Origin: Acanthosoma haemorrhoidale
Taxonomy: Eukaryota > Arthropoda > Insecta > Hemiptera > Acanthosomatidae
Direction of reading: 5' to 3'
NCBI GenBank assembly: GCA_930367205.1
Contig: OV884011.1
Span: 103,903,139 to 103,967,138 of the forward strand
Length of the DNA stretch: 64,000 bases
The notes below the pieces were generated by a model, which saw only the letters and a program-made list of their open reading frames with translations, made no database searches and was not told the DNA's origin. Positions 1 through 10,600 of this stretch are shown here, in pieces (the first letter of the stretch is position 1; each line of letters begins with the position of its first letter). Made by a program: the position numbers and the translations under genes.

Positions 1-868
1 CTCCATAAGATCTTAGAAGGTGTGCCCCGACAGTGCACTATGTTCAGAAGAGGAACAGGGTAGGTTTATAGGTAGTTTATGTGGTCTTGGAATGACCACG
101 AATTCACACTCGGTGTCTAAGGGTAGGCGAAAACCGTCCGGATCCCAAAGGCGAGTGTGAACCGGAGAGAAGCAGACTGGATAGCCGTGGGAGACGCTTC
201 TGTTAAGTTTGTTGGGCCACGGCAACCGTCGTCCGCGAGGGAGAGGTATCTCCCAAGGAGGTGCTAGATTTAGCGAGACGAAGGCAGAGATTGCTGCTAG
301 GAAGGTGTGGGGTGTGACAACGCCGGACTAAAACATAGCGAGGTGAGGAGAGAAAGATGCAGAGGTGTTGAATGAGAAGACCATGGTTTTGAGTAGAGCA
401 GCAAGCGTCAGTGCAGAAAGAGAGGAGTGTTCAAGGTGCCGGTTTGTTTCTTTCTGATTCCTTTTTTTTTTTTTTTTTTTTTTTTTTTCTCCCAAAACAA
501 TACAATGTACAAAAAAGAAAAATAACAAAATATTTGGATTACATGTTTCTTCTCTTTCTGCATTTACATGCATTTGGCGGAGTGCCTAAATATAATAAAT
601 TTTTATTGTCGTTAATAGTTCCTTGTTCTTATACAACACTAGGTGATGAGGTTCACTTTCTCTTCTGATTCCCCTATGGGGCCCTCCTTATATAGGCAGG
701 CTAGCCGTGGTGGGGAGCCATCCCCACCAGCGGCTGTTCCCCCCACCAGCTTCTCCCCCATTCCGACTGACGTTATAATCTTTATTTGTACAAACATGGA
801 AACAGATATTTTCTGGGACGAGATGAGGGTAACTTTTAATTATTCATAATTAGGAGGTGGCCACAACA
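1..868 (-). repeat. LTR of family A, copy 1 (left end outside window)
   Basis: This is an LTR read on the minus strand. Its U3 end (minus-strand TGTTGTGGCCACC) is at 868, a TATATAAGG core lies at about 683-694, and the transcribed part runs down to position 1, where the window cuts it. It matches the plus-strand copies at 3777-4472 and 33437-34138 and the minus-strand copy at 26348-26921. Identity to the 3777-4472 copy is roughly 95% by eye over the last 260 bp. It is interrupted by a retroposed insertion (462-662). The short ORF at 13-225 recurs in other copies but is only LTR sequence. Family A resembles Gypsy or BEL LTRs; no matching internal protein region is identified. Confidence 0.75.
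452..672 (-). mobile_element. Retroposed insertion with poly(A) and 10-bp target-site duplication
   Basis: A foreign segment (462-662) sits inside LTR-A copy 1. It is flanked by identical 10-bp direct repeats TTCTGATTCC at 452-461 and 663-672. On the minus strand it ends in an uninterrupted 27-base A tract (T462-T488). These are the marks of LINE-driven target-primed reverse transcription. The roughly 170-bp body has no tRNA-like A/B boxes and no coding similarity I recognise, so it may be a 5'-truncated mRNA copy (processed pseudogene 3' end) or a truncated non-LTR element. LTR-A sequence resumes on both sides. Confidence 0.7.
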
Positions 869-1070
869 TTTTCTATAATAATCCTACAGTTATTATACAA
901 AACGTTTTTCATTTGTTATTACAAACGTTGTTTACAAAACGTTAATAATAAGATGGTTGAGTGCGTCCTTAAGTCTTGATGGTAAATTTCTGAAAACGTG
1001 GTCTCCAATTAGTACGTTTTGTGATAATATTTCTTGTACCTATTCTCTTATACCTTATTATTATTGAAAT
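869..1070. other. Unclassified spacer between LTR-A copy 1 and the tandem array
   Basis: No gene is visible. The stretch contains the motif AACGTT several times in both orientations (about 898-945). It runs into the first 590-bp repeat unit through a gag-like segment that differs from the later units only before about 1070. Confidence 0.4.
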
Positions 1071-2481
1071 ATCTCTTATACCTGTTCTTGTCATAAAAAT
1101 ATAAAATAAAACTGTATGCAAATATAATACCTTAAAGTCTTTATTGCTGTTGACGAATTCTTCCGCGTGGTCTATATTAAATGTATTGTTTCTGTATAAT
1201 AAGTCTTGTTCTTTATTACAGAGAGAGGTGTCAATCATTATACGGTTCTGAATTAGAATTTGATGTGGGATTATTCTTTTAATAAAGTCACTGGGGTGTT
1301 CGTTTCTGTAAATATGAATCTGAGAGATTTCGTTTGTAGGCGTAATGTTGTCTGACAGTCCTTAAACTAAATGTAATTTTAAGTCGTTTATTGATAGGAA
1401 GTCTTCATACATGCATAATTGTTGCGCGTCACCAGTGACTCTAGAAAGAGCTATTTGTATGGGTCTTTGTTCATTATGTATTCTGTTAGTGATTGATTCG
1501 TTACATACTGTCGAATATATTTTTTCTGGTGGTTTAATAAATGTTATTAAATTAGTCGAATCACCATTATAGTGTGGAAGGTGTCTATAGTCTTCTTTAG
1601 TCGTATGATAGTCGTTAAGAGCCTTTCTGATTCGGTAAGGTGTCTGTTTCTAAATAAAATATCTCTTATACCTGTTCTTGTCATAAAAATATAAAATAAA
1701 ACTGTATGCAAATATAATACCTTAAAGTCTTTATTGCTGTTGACGAATTCCTCCGCGTGGTCTATATTAAATGTATTGTTTCTGTATAATAAGTCTTGTT
1801 CTTTATTACAGAGAGAGGTGTCAATCATTATACGGTTCTGAATTAGAATTTGATGTGGGATTATTCTTTTAATAAAGTCACTGGGGTGTTCGTTTCTGTA
1901 AATATGAATCTGAGAGATTTCGTTTGTAGGCGTAATGTTGTCTGACAGTCCTTAAACTAAATGTAATTTTAAGTCGTTTATTGATAGGAAGTCTTCATAC
2001 ATGCATAATTGTTGCGCGTCACCAGTGACTCTAGAAAGAGCTATTTGTATGGGTCTTTGTTCATTATGTATTCTGTTAGTGATTGATTCGTTACATACTG
2101 TCGAATATATTTTTTCTGGTGGTTTAATAAATGTTATTAAATTAGTCGAATCACCATTATAGTGTGGAAGGTGTCTATAGTCTTCTTTAGTCGTATGATA
2201 GTTGTTAAGAGCCTTTCTGATTCGGTAAGGTGTCTGTTTCTAAATAAAATATCTCTTATACCTGTTCTTGTCATAAAAATATAAAATAAAACTGTATGCA
2301 AATATAATACCTTAAAGTCTTTATTGCTGTTGACGAATTCCTCCGCGTGGTCTATATTAAATGTATTGTTTCTGTATAACCTGCATAAAGCGTTAAAACG
2401 CACCTTCAAGTGAACAGTTCCAGCTCTGTTAATTAATATTCCCTCGAGCCTTCTTAGCCTGTCAGTCAAAGTGGTAGCCAA
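1000..2481 (-). pseudogene. LTR-retrotransposon gag fossil, internally triplicated
   Basis: On the minus strand each repeat unit encodes gag-like pieces in shifted frames: a segment with HLPHYNGDSTNLITFI (the fold entry seen in insect Gypsy gag), then an IQIALSRVTGDAQ segment, then NTFNIDHAEEFV followed by KVLYLH near the gag C terminus. The frame is interrupted by stops and frameshifts in every unit. The minus-strand ORF 2481-2137 adds an N-terminal piece with RLRRLEGILINRAG fused to the array. It lies downstream, in the minus sense, of a primer-binding-site-like motif at 2867-2884, which is the expected gag position. No protease or RT follows; LTR-A copy 1 lies beyond. Confidence 0.6.
1071..2379. 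repeat. 590-bp tandem repeat, 2.2 units
   Basis: The sequence starting ATCTCTTATACCTG recurs at 1071, 1661 and 2251, an exact period of 590 bp. The third unit stops at about 2379. Units 1 and 2 differ by only about two bases by eye (for example t/c near 1751 and c/t near 2202), so the duplication is recent or is being homogenised. Each unit carries the same minus-strand gag-like reading frames, so this is an internal duplication of a retroelement gene and not a simple satellite. Confidence 0.9.
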
Positions 2482-2866
2482 ACAATCCCAGATCCTGTTA
2501 TCTAAGCAATCTTATAATTCATGAATTACTCACAGATGCAGAGAATATTTCTTCGGTTCTTCTCGGCTTGATGACGAACTGTCTTCTCTTCTGATTTGGA
2601 GTTCGCAGGTCCTAAGTGAATGACGTCCAGCTTTCTTTCTTCCTTCAACTTCTTCAGATATATAACGAATTTCTTTAGGTGATTACCTGGTGAGAATCTA
2701 TTGAAATAGACCAGTACCCAATATTGGTGAAGTCTTGTCCTATGATGCATCTTCCCAGAGGGATTTGCATCGGCCTCACGCTATTTGGAGTGGTCTCACC
2801 GTCCTTTGCCAAATGAGGGATCTCTAGATGGTGGACTACCGTGAATTTACTGAGTATACTACCAGG
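2482..2866 (-). other. Putative untranslated leader of the gag fossil
   Basis: This stretch lies between the primer-binding-site-like motif and the gag fragment on the minus strand. It has two open frames (2526-2750 and 2675-2956) that match nothing I recognise. Leader sequence is the simplest reading. Confidence 0.35.
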
Positions 2867-2884
2867 TGCCTGTTCGGGGTGCCA
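2867..2884 (-). other. Primer-binding-site-like motif
   Basis: The minus strand reads TGGCACCCCGAACAGGCA, close to the TGG-start tRNA 3'-end complements that prime LTR-element reverse transcription. It directly follows an AATAAAG-bearing, LTR-like stretch and precedes the gag fossil. The priming tRNA is not identified. Confidence 0.45.
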
Positions 2885-3130
2885 GTTAAATAATTTTTGT
2901 AGAGGAGAGTCTTTTAAAAGAATCGAAAGAAAAGCTTTATTATGAAGTACAAGCAAAACACTGGTATATACAAATATTAAGAGTTACGCTACTACATACT
3001 GGGTGGAATGTCCAGGGACGAGTGGGGTCTGGGGCTAAAGCTGAGACATATATGTATAAGAAAAGGATAATATTCTGGGAAGTAGGGAGGTCTTGGAGGG
3101 ATGCGGTTGCTTACTTAAAAATAACAGGGA
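2885..3130 (-). repeat. LTR-like stretch (family B), 5' limit unresolved
   Basis: Read on the minus strand, this stretch has a TATA-like ACATATATG near 3045-3055 and an AATAAAG poly(A) signal near 2935-2942. It ends immediately before the primer-binding-site-like motif. That order (promoter, poly(A) signal, PBS, leader, gag) is what a 5' LTR should show. I see no second copy in the window, so the start of the LTR cannot be placed and could extend toward 3300. Confidence 0.4.
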
Positions 3131-3501
3131 ACTATCAGTGACTTCCATGAAGTCACGAGGCAGGTATACAGTTCTGCTCAAGCCCCTTCTACTTGTTTTT
3201 AGCATTATAAAACTTTCGATGACTACTATTTTTGCCTAGTAAATATTACTGGATTGAATCGAAACAACTGTAGCAAGTGGACTTTTCCTGATTTAGTCTC
3301 TACTAAAGCCCGGTCCCTCCTCAAAAGAAGTGCCAATCCCAACGTTTCACCAGCTACCAAAGCTCTGTGAGGACGAGTGTTGTCATCAATTCCTTAGCGT
3401 TTCAACCAGTTAAAGAGATCTTTTTAAATCTCTAAAAAGAGATCTTAAACTGTCAAAAGAAGCTTCTGAAAAAACTTCTACCCTTCCTCCTCCTGTGTGT
3501 T

Positions 3502-3692
3502 CCTGAAAATTTAGGAGACACCAGTGAGGAACAAGGTGAAAGATTTAACCAGGGTATTAAGACTAGGGAGGCCCGCTACCTAGGAAAATGAGAGATACAC
3601 TCATCATGGCAAATTACTGCTGGAGTTTAAAAAAGGACTGTTCCAAAAAGCATTCAAGAATGTCACCGAAAAGAAGTTTCCATGTTCAGTAA
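3502..3692 (+). pseudogene. Fragment of a repeat-encoded protein with PENLGD/SEEQGERF motif
   Basis: The plus strand reads PENLGDTSEEQGERFNQGIK followed by a TGA stop at 3589-3591. In another frame it continues MANYCWSLKKD up to a stop at 3690-3692. I recognise this pair of motifs as the C-terminal end of a protein repeated in many arthropod assemblies and usually annotated as uncharacterised or transposon-derived. Its biochemical role is not known to me. Here it is a dead fragment with at least one frameshift. It lies between the family-B stretch and LTR-A copy 2. Confidence 0.5.
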
Positions 3693-3776
3693 CTAGTTTT
3701 TCCTCTAGCTTTGTATGTAATAATATTTGATTAATAAAATAATCCAAATACTCCGGCACCAAATCACCTGTTGGTC

Positions 3777-4472
3777 TGTGTTGGGCCAACTTCTTCACCA
3801 CGAATAAATAGGAGTTCCCCTCCCCAGAAAATATCGATCAGTGTCCATGTTTTAATAATAAAAACCTTCAAAAGGCGTCAGTTAAGAGAGGGAGAAACTA
3901 GTGCTGAAACAGCTGAAGTCCACTAGGGGGCGTGGCGGAACTACCCCGCCTACATAAGGCCCAGATTTGGGGTTTGTCCTAGACTCTCGGAACCCGGCGG
4001 CTCTTGCTGCTATACTCGAACCATGGCTTTCTTATTCAACTACCTCTGCATCTCTCTTTCCTAACCTCGCTGTTTTAGTCAGGCGTTGTCAGACACCACA
4101 TCTTCCTAGTGGGATTCTCTACCTTCATCTCGCTAATACTAGCAGCTCCTTGGGAGAGACCTCTCTCTCGCGGACGACGGTTGCCGTGGGCCTACAAACT
4201 TACCAGTAGCGTCTCCCACGGCAATCCAGTCTGCTTCTCTCCGGTTCACACTCGCCTTTGGGATCCAGACGTTTTTCGCCTACCCTTAGACACCGAGTGT
4301 GAATTCGTGGTCATTCCAAGACCACATAAACTACCTATAAACCTACCCTGTTCCTCTTCTGAACATAGTGCACTGTCGGGGCACACCTTCTAAGATCTTA
4401 TGGAGTTAGATAAATACGAATAAAGCTGCCCAGCCGACTAGGGCTCCAGCAAAGGTCAAATACTTTTCTTTT
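3777..4472 (+). repeat. LTR of family A, copy 2
   Basis: This is a plus-oriented LTR. It starts TGTGTTGGGCC at 3777, has a TACATAAGGCC core near 3950-3960 and an AATAAAGCTGCC poly(A) signal near 4421. Its U5 end is cut at about 4463-4472, where the poly(A) tail of a minus-strand insertion begins. It is the closest relative of copy 1 and lies in inverted orientation to it. It keeps a 5' segment (3790-3900) shared with copy 4 but missing from copy 3. Confidence 0.75.
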
Positions 4473-4922
4473 TTTTTTACCCTGAGGTGAAGCTCGAACG
4501 GGGTTTCCCCACAAGGCCGTGAAGCGAGCTCATGGCGTTACGTCACCTGTGGTGTGCGTATTCCGATGCAATGGGATTGTTACACAGGTCACCACTCCTT
4601 GTGTTATTATGTTTTTGCCGTTTATCAATAAAAACCAAACAAACAGAATATTAAATCCAAAAGAAACAAAAACTCTTACTTAATATCTACTATTTACATC
4701 CCTTACTAGCTATATATATATACACATTATTATTTATTTATTTATTTTTTCCCCTTCCTTATAGCTAGTAATACTTAACCTAACATTTTACCTTATCTAC
4801 TGTTTACAATATCCTAAACCTAAAATCTTAATCTATATGTACAAGGGGTGACCATCCTCTTCCCCCTATAACTAAACTTAAAGCTAACTAGATACTTCTA
4901 AGTCCTATCTTATATTCTATAC
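4463..4922 (-). repeat. 3' tail of the R1-like element with a tRNA-like end and poly(A)
   Basis: On the minus strand this follows the RT C-terminal region and ends in an A-rich tail (ten T at 4469-4478 on the plus strand). The last 70 bases before the tail look tRNA-like: an A-box-like TGAGCTCGCTTCACGG (4515-4532) and a B-box-like CGTTCGAGCTTCACC (4486-4500). It is either a tRNA-like 3' end of the element or a separate SINE inserted at its end. The rest (4560-4920) is AT-rich 3' UTR with short TTTA repeats near 4730. Confidence 0.5.
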
Positions 4923-7640
4923 TTACATATTACAGACTCCACGCCGTCCACTGATACAACGTTGGCACGGCTGCTCACCCCGCGCCACCCCTCTGGATAT
5001 CATAAAGTGCCCGGAGCCTTGCAGCTCCCTCCACTCTCCGATAAATCCGCCGAACGCAGGATACCTCTTCTCTTCGTTGACCAGCGACGGCAGGTCGGAC
5101 TCGTCCAGACTATACTCCCCTATCGAGCGGAGCAGCCATGCTCTCGCCGGTTCCAATGCATTACAAGAGAGCACGACATGCTCAGCGGTGCAGTCCTCTC
5201 TGCAATGAGGGCAGGACTTGCTATCTGCCCTCTTGTACTCGTACAGCCTGGAACGAAATCCGCCATGTCCTGTGAGGATCTGTGACACCCAGTAATCCGG
5301 GGAGACCCATCTTGCCCTCAGCCTGTCCTAGACTGAGGGGAAGTACTTCTTGAGGGTGTTTCCCTTAGTCGTACTGGTCTACCTGGCGCTCCACGCCTCA
5401 GTCGTCCATTCGTCTATAAGGGCCTTCCACCTCCCAGGCTCTTCCTCGATTCTTCTCCGTAGGGGAGGCGGAAGATCTTCCATCAGTCCACTCTTCGTCT
5501 TTGACCTGAGGTAATGTTCCAGGAGGGCCAGGTTCACTGGTGTATCAACGCATTCCTCTGCATTTTCTTCAGGGCGCGCGCCAGTCCCTTTTTCAGGTGC
5601 GCCGACCATGACTGTGAAGCGTATCGAAGGATTCCTACTACCACAGCATGGTAGAGGATTCTAGAGACTGGGAACCTCACCCCCCACGTCGCTCCCCCTA
5701 TCCTCGCGAAGGAGTTGGTGACAGCGACAACTCAGTCACCCAAATACTCGATGTGAGGAGAAAGGCTGAGATGCTTTCCCAGTCTTACTCCTAGGTACGT
5801 CACCTCCGTGCCCACCCTAATGCGTCTTCCTTCTATCTCTAACCAAATCGGGTGAGCACGGTCCAACTTGCCTCTCACCAGGGCGGCCGTCGTCTTCTCC
5901 ACAGCCGTGTTCATCTTAATGCCGGTGCACCACTCCTTGACCAATGTGGCGCAGGTGCACCCCCTTCTCACAACCTCCACACGAGAAACTCCCACGATGG
6001 TCGCAGCAAGGTCGTCCACGTAGGCCACCGCGGGGAATCCCTGTTCTTCCAGGGTCACGAGGACCTTCTAAAACACCAGTTTCCAAAGGGCAGGGCCCAG
6101 AACTGATCCTTGGGGACACCCTTGCTTCACCGGTGCCTCCACGTCGTAGGACTCTCCTCTGCTGATGACCGCCCTACGTTTCCTGAGGTAGCTTCCCACA
6201 AGCTCATACAAGTTGCTTGGGGCCTCCAGTTTCTGCAGCTCCTTCATGACGTAGGGCCACCAAACCCTGTCAAAAGCAGAGGAGATGTCGAAAGTCAGCA
6301 GCACCGCATACTTGGAGTGAGTCGCCATATCTTCCCTTATCCTCTCCAAGGCATCAGATGTGCTCCTACCCTTGCAGGAGCCATAGTGCGTAGGGTGTTC
6401 CACCTTCTCGAACGTCTGCCGCAACGCCGTGTGCATCAGTCTCTCCAGGACTTTACTCAGGACTAGGAGGATGCTGATGGGCCTGTAGCTCTTGGTAGCT
6501 GTCAGATTCGGAACTAGCCGGAACTCCGCTCTCTTCCACTCGCTCGGTAAATACCCCTGGTCGAGGCACTCGTTCACAATCCTAAGCAGGCTCCCCTCAA
6601 TGAGTGGGCACGATGCCTTGATAATTGCGGCATCGATCTCGTCCAGTCCTGGAGCTTTTCCAATCTTCTGCTTATCCACGGCGATGCGCAGGTCCCAAAT
6701 GTCCCATGAGGGATACAGGTCCATGCCGGGGATGACCTCTGTCAGGGATCTTACCCGGGATTCTTCAGGCTAGTCGTTGCCTTGGTCATCCCTGGGGTAT
6801 GTTTCCTCCATATAGAACGCAGCTGTTTCTTCCGAGGAGGTGGCCTGCGAATCGCCGCTCTTCAACGCAGCGAGTGTCTTGGACTGTCTATCTCTGACCA
6901 TCGCTACTTGGTACGTTATACCCCAGAGGTTCTTCTGCGACTCGCGCTGGATAAACTCATCCCAGGTTTCCCTCCGGGTAACCTCGATCTTCTTCACATA
7001 CTCCTCCAGGGACCTGTTTTGGGCCCGGAGGACCTCCCGGACCTGTTGGTTCTTGCAATTCTGGAACGCTCGCCTCGCCCTGTAGAGTTCTCTCTTGGCC
7101 GATGTGAGAACGGGCGTCTACCATGGGTTGCATCTTTTCCTGGGCTTCCTTCGCTGGATGGTCGCTTCCGCAGCGTCCCTCGTGTAAGGGACGCTACTTT
7201 TCCATCGAGGCTATCCCATTCCAGGGGATCATCCCCTAGGATAGCCCATTCGTCATCTACTAATCTACCCTCCAGCTGGATTTCATAGGCTGACCACCTA
7301 ACTCCTCGCGTGACGTATCCTTGGGCGCCGGCTCCCTGCCTTGGCGCCCCTGTGACCACATCGAAGGAGATGGAGTTATGGTCACTACTGGTCTCAGCGG
7401 ATACCCTCCAATTCTCGATTCGTCCTGCGAGTGGGGTTGAGGACATGGTGACGTCTATCCAACTGATACCCTACGGCCCCGTGAACGTCGGGGGTCCGCG
7501 TTTGTAATTCAAGAGAACCATCTGGTTAGCAGCCGCAAAGTCCGCTACCACGACCCCTAGCCTGCGGTGGGTGTCCTCCCCCCTTGGGGCTACCCGACAG
7601 CCTGTGTTATAGATTTCTTCGCCTGCCTCAATTAACGGTA
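4923..7640 (-). pseudogene. R1-clade non-LTR retrotransposon, 5'-truncated and inactivated
   Basis: The minus strand, from 7640 downward, encodes the C-terminal half of an AP endonuclease (GPPTFTGP, then SSDHNSISFD), a linker, and a reverse transcriptase: KAPGLDEIDA, SYRPISILLVLSKVLERL, TFDISSAFDRVWWP, GCPQGSVLGP and the palm motif AYVDDLA in place of the more usual YADD. It closes with a terminal zinc-binding segment (CPHCREDCTAEHVV). The order endonuclease, RT, CCHC tail is that of R1-clade elements. It is dead: an in-frame stop lies at 6068-6070, and frame changes occur near 7000, 5610 and 5300. ORF1 and the endonuclease N terminus are missing. It is GC-richer than its surroundings and is inserted in LTR-A copy 2. 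Confidence 0.85.
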
Positions 7641-10600
7641 TTTGTAAGTGTTCGCAACTTTAACTCAATCGGAGATTTTTTAGAGACTTGATATTTTGCG
7701 TGGTAATTTCGTTAAATGTGCACATGATGTTAAAAATAAAGTACTCCTGTGAAAAATAATAAGAGTTTTATTAATCATTTAATTAAGGTGTGATGAAAAA
7801 AATATTGTTTTCTATTAAACGAGTGTTGTGAGTGGGGTGTCATATTAAAAATCTCTTAAAGAATTATATTAATGAATGATATGGAGATTTAGTGGACTAA
7901 AATTATAATAAACAAAACAGATTAATGACAACTTTTTTAAAAATATTTAAATAATACAGCGGTGGCCCAGGATTCGTATTTACGTGCACAGTACCAATCA
8001 ATGGAGCTTGTTAGATAAATATCTTTTGAGGGTGTACTCTAATAAAAAAATAACACATGAAATCAATCAAGACCGAGTAATTGGTAAGATCATCGAAACT
8101 CTTGATTGTTTGATACTGCACACTTAAGTATGCTTTTTAATATTTTATTTTCTAGTAATTTATTTATGCATTTGTTTTAACAGGGCTATTATGCTGTGAA
8201 AACATACAAAACAAAAAAGTAATATTTCCATGTCTGTTTTATATTTACCAAAAGTATCGAATTTCTTTAAAAATAATGATAGAACTAACAGATATCAGAT
8301 TACATTGTCATATGAAACCTAAGATGAATTTATGTTTAGACATTCTCTAACTTCCAGTCTAATCTGAACATAAAAGGCCTGGGGATTGGAGTAAATATAC
8401 AAGTACATTTGCAAATATTTTCTTCTGGTCTAAGGATGAACGTGAGACGCCTCAGCTCTAATTTTTGTAAATTTTCGTAAAAACATTCATTAGGTCTTAC
8501 TGGAAGTCAATGTAAGCAGGATTTATGCAATTTAACAACGTGATACAAGATAAATAAAAACACATCTGTGCTGAAATCACACTCGTAAGAGGAGCCACAA
8601 AAGCAGTTAATAGTCTTAGCATTGTGTGACTAAATTGGCTTAGAAGAGGGCGGGTTTGGCCGGGCTTCAGGCAAGCAAAACAAAATCACAAAGCCGCAAA
8701 AAAATTAAATTTTAAAAATAAACTTAATATACATCAATTTGCACAAATAACATATCTATCTCTCGGTGTAACTTGTATCAATTCATTTTTAACAATGGAG
8801 AAAGAAGATGGATTAATTTGTTCAAATTTAATTATAGGTTTGTTACAAAAAAAAAAACCCATGACACTGTCATAGATAGAATCCAGGATCTCTACTCAGA
8901 GCTTCGACCCGAATCTTATAACGGATGTTTAATAGAATAGAGTATGATTTACAAATTACTATATAATCGTTTGAATAAGGGTTAGTCAATAATAAATCAA
9001 ATCACTAACAACCTTTTATCAACTCTACTTTATTATACATGATACTGCTAGAAAGCACCGGAACCCAGTATCCGATACTTTAAGGTATCAGTATTGGATA
9101 CCTTACGAAGGTATCTAGCATCCAAGATTTTTGATCCTGAATCCTTAGTTAGAAGGAAATACGTTTCCTCCAGCAACAGTTACGTTTCTCCAGTAACTTT
9201 ATATTTAACTTGTCTGAATGCTAAAATATTTTAAACTAATTGATTCATTTAGTAGGCTTACAATTTTGTTTTTATTTTATGAACTAAAATGTTTTTTCAT
9301 TGGCTATAAATTAAATTGATTTGTTTTTTAAATATATCTGTACCTCGGAGGTATATAACACTAGGTCACATTTCCCTAACTTTACAGCAGAGCAGTTAAA
9401 ACGGGTTTTATTTTAAAAACATTTTATTCCATTAACTTTTTATTGTATTTTGTAACAACATTTAATCAGAACATTTCTTTTATATTGTATTTAGTGTTAT
9501 TTTTTCACAAATAACTACGATGATAAATACGAATGTGTAATAAATCTATACTAGTAGAAAATGAACATACTTCCATACTTGTATAGAGTTAAAAACAATT
9601 AAAGCACATAGTAAGTGAAGAAACAATATTGAGAGATACTAACGGGAGGATGAGAAAGTTACTTGAGAACTTATTAATTAATTGTGAAACAGCACACACA
9701 TGATTTGTTTCGTTGAAGCATCTTCAAAATAAGTTTCTACTAATGTTTTTAATGTACCTTTAACGATGGGGAAAATTCAGAACTGTAAATAGCTTCTGAT
9801 CTGAGTACTTCAGAACTTTTTTACGTTTAATTTTAACGTTTTGTCCCATACTTCCATTAATTAAAATTAATCAACACATATCGAGGTATTGTGAGACCAA
9901 TATCGTACCAAGAACATATAAACAGACAGACGCATAGCCCGAACTTAAATGGAATTTGGTCCTCTCCATCCGGCTTCGGCATTAAATTTGATAGTTCTGA
10001 TTCTGGGTAACATAATATGTTATTATACGACCAATCTTAAAGAGATTGACGAACTGTGGAAGGTAAGTGTCCGAAATCACTGATGAAGTCAGCATTCTCC
10101 ATGAAATACCATTGCAAGCAAATTAAAACACTTTCATGTAATGATGAAAATGTGATGAGTAGTCCTACCAAAATAGGGGTGTAAAAACTGGCCGATTCTA
10201 TTGTAGAATCAATAGTTTTCTTGGTGACTGAGATCAATAAATGACACTCCCATTTAAGTCAGCCTTAAATCAGCATGAGGACTAGAAAGGATGAAAAATA
10301 ATATTACCGAGGCTAGTTTTAACTACATACATTGGTAGTAGCTGATTGGTGACAGTCCGGATGACATTGGTAAGCCCAAGTTGAATATTATATATACTAC
10401 ATATATTTATCGAGGGAACGATTTGAGCTCTGCGTCGGCTTAAGATTTTCGAAGTTTGTATAAATAAAGCGGACTCTGCTGTCAGAGCCATCTGAAATTT
10501 TTTAGGGATGACACCACACTGTCTATTACTTCAAGTGGGATCTTAATTATTGTACTACATATCCTTGATCTGCCAAATCATCGCTACGACACTAGACTCT

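Noticed and set aside
4109..4393. ORF conserved between LTR-A copies (also at 13-225)
   Set aside because: Conservation follows from LTR homology; it spans promoter and poly(A) regions and is broken in copies 3 and 4.
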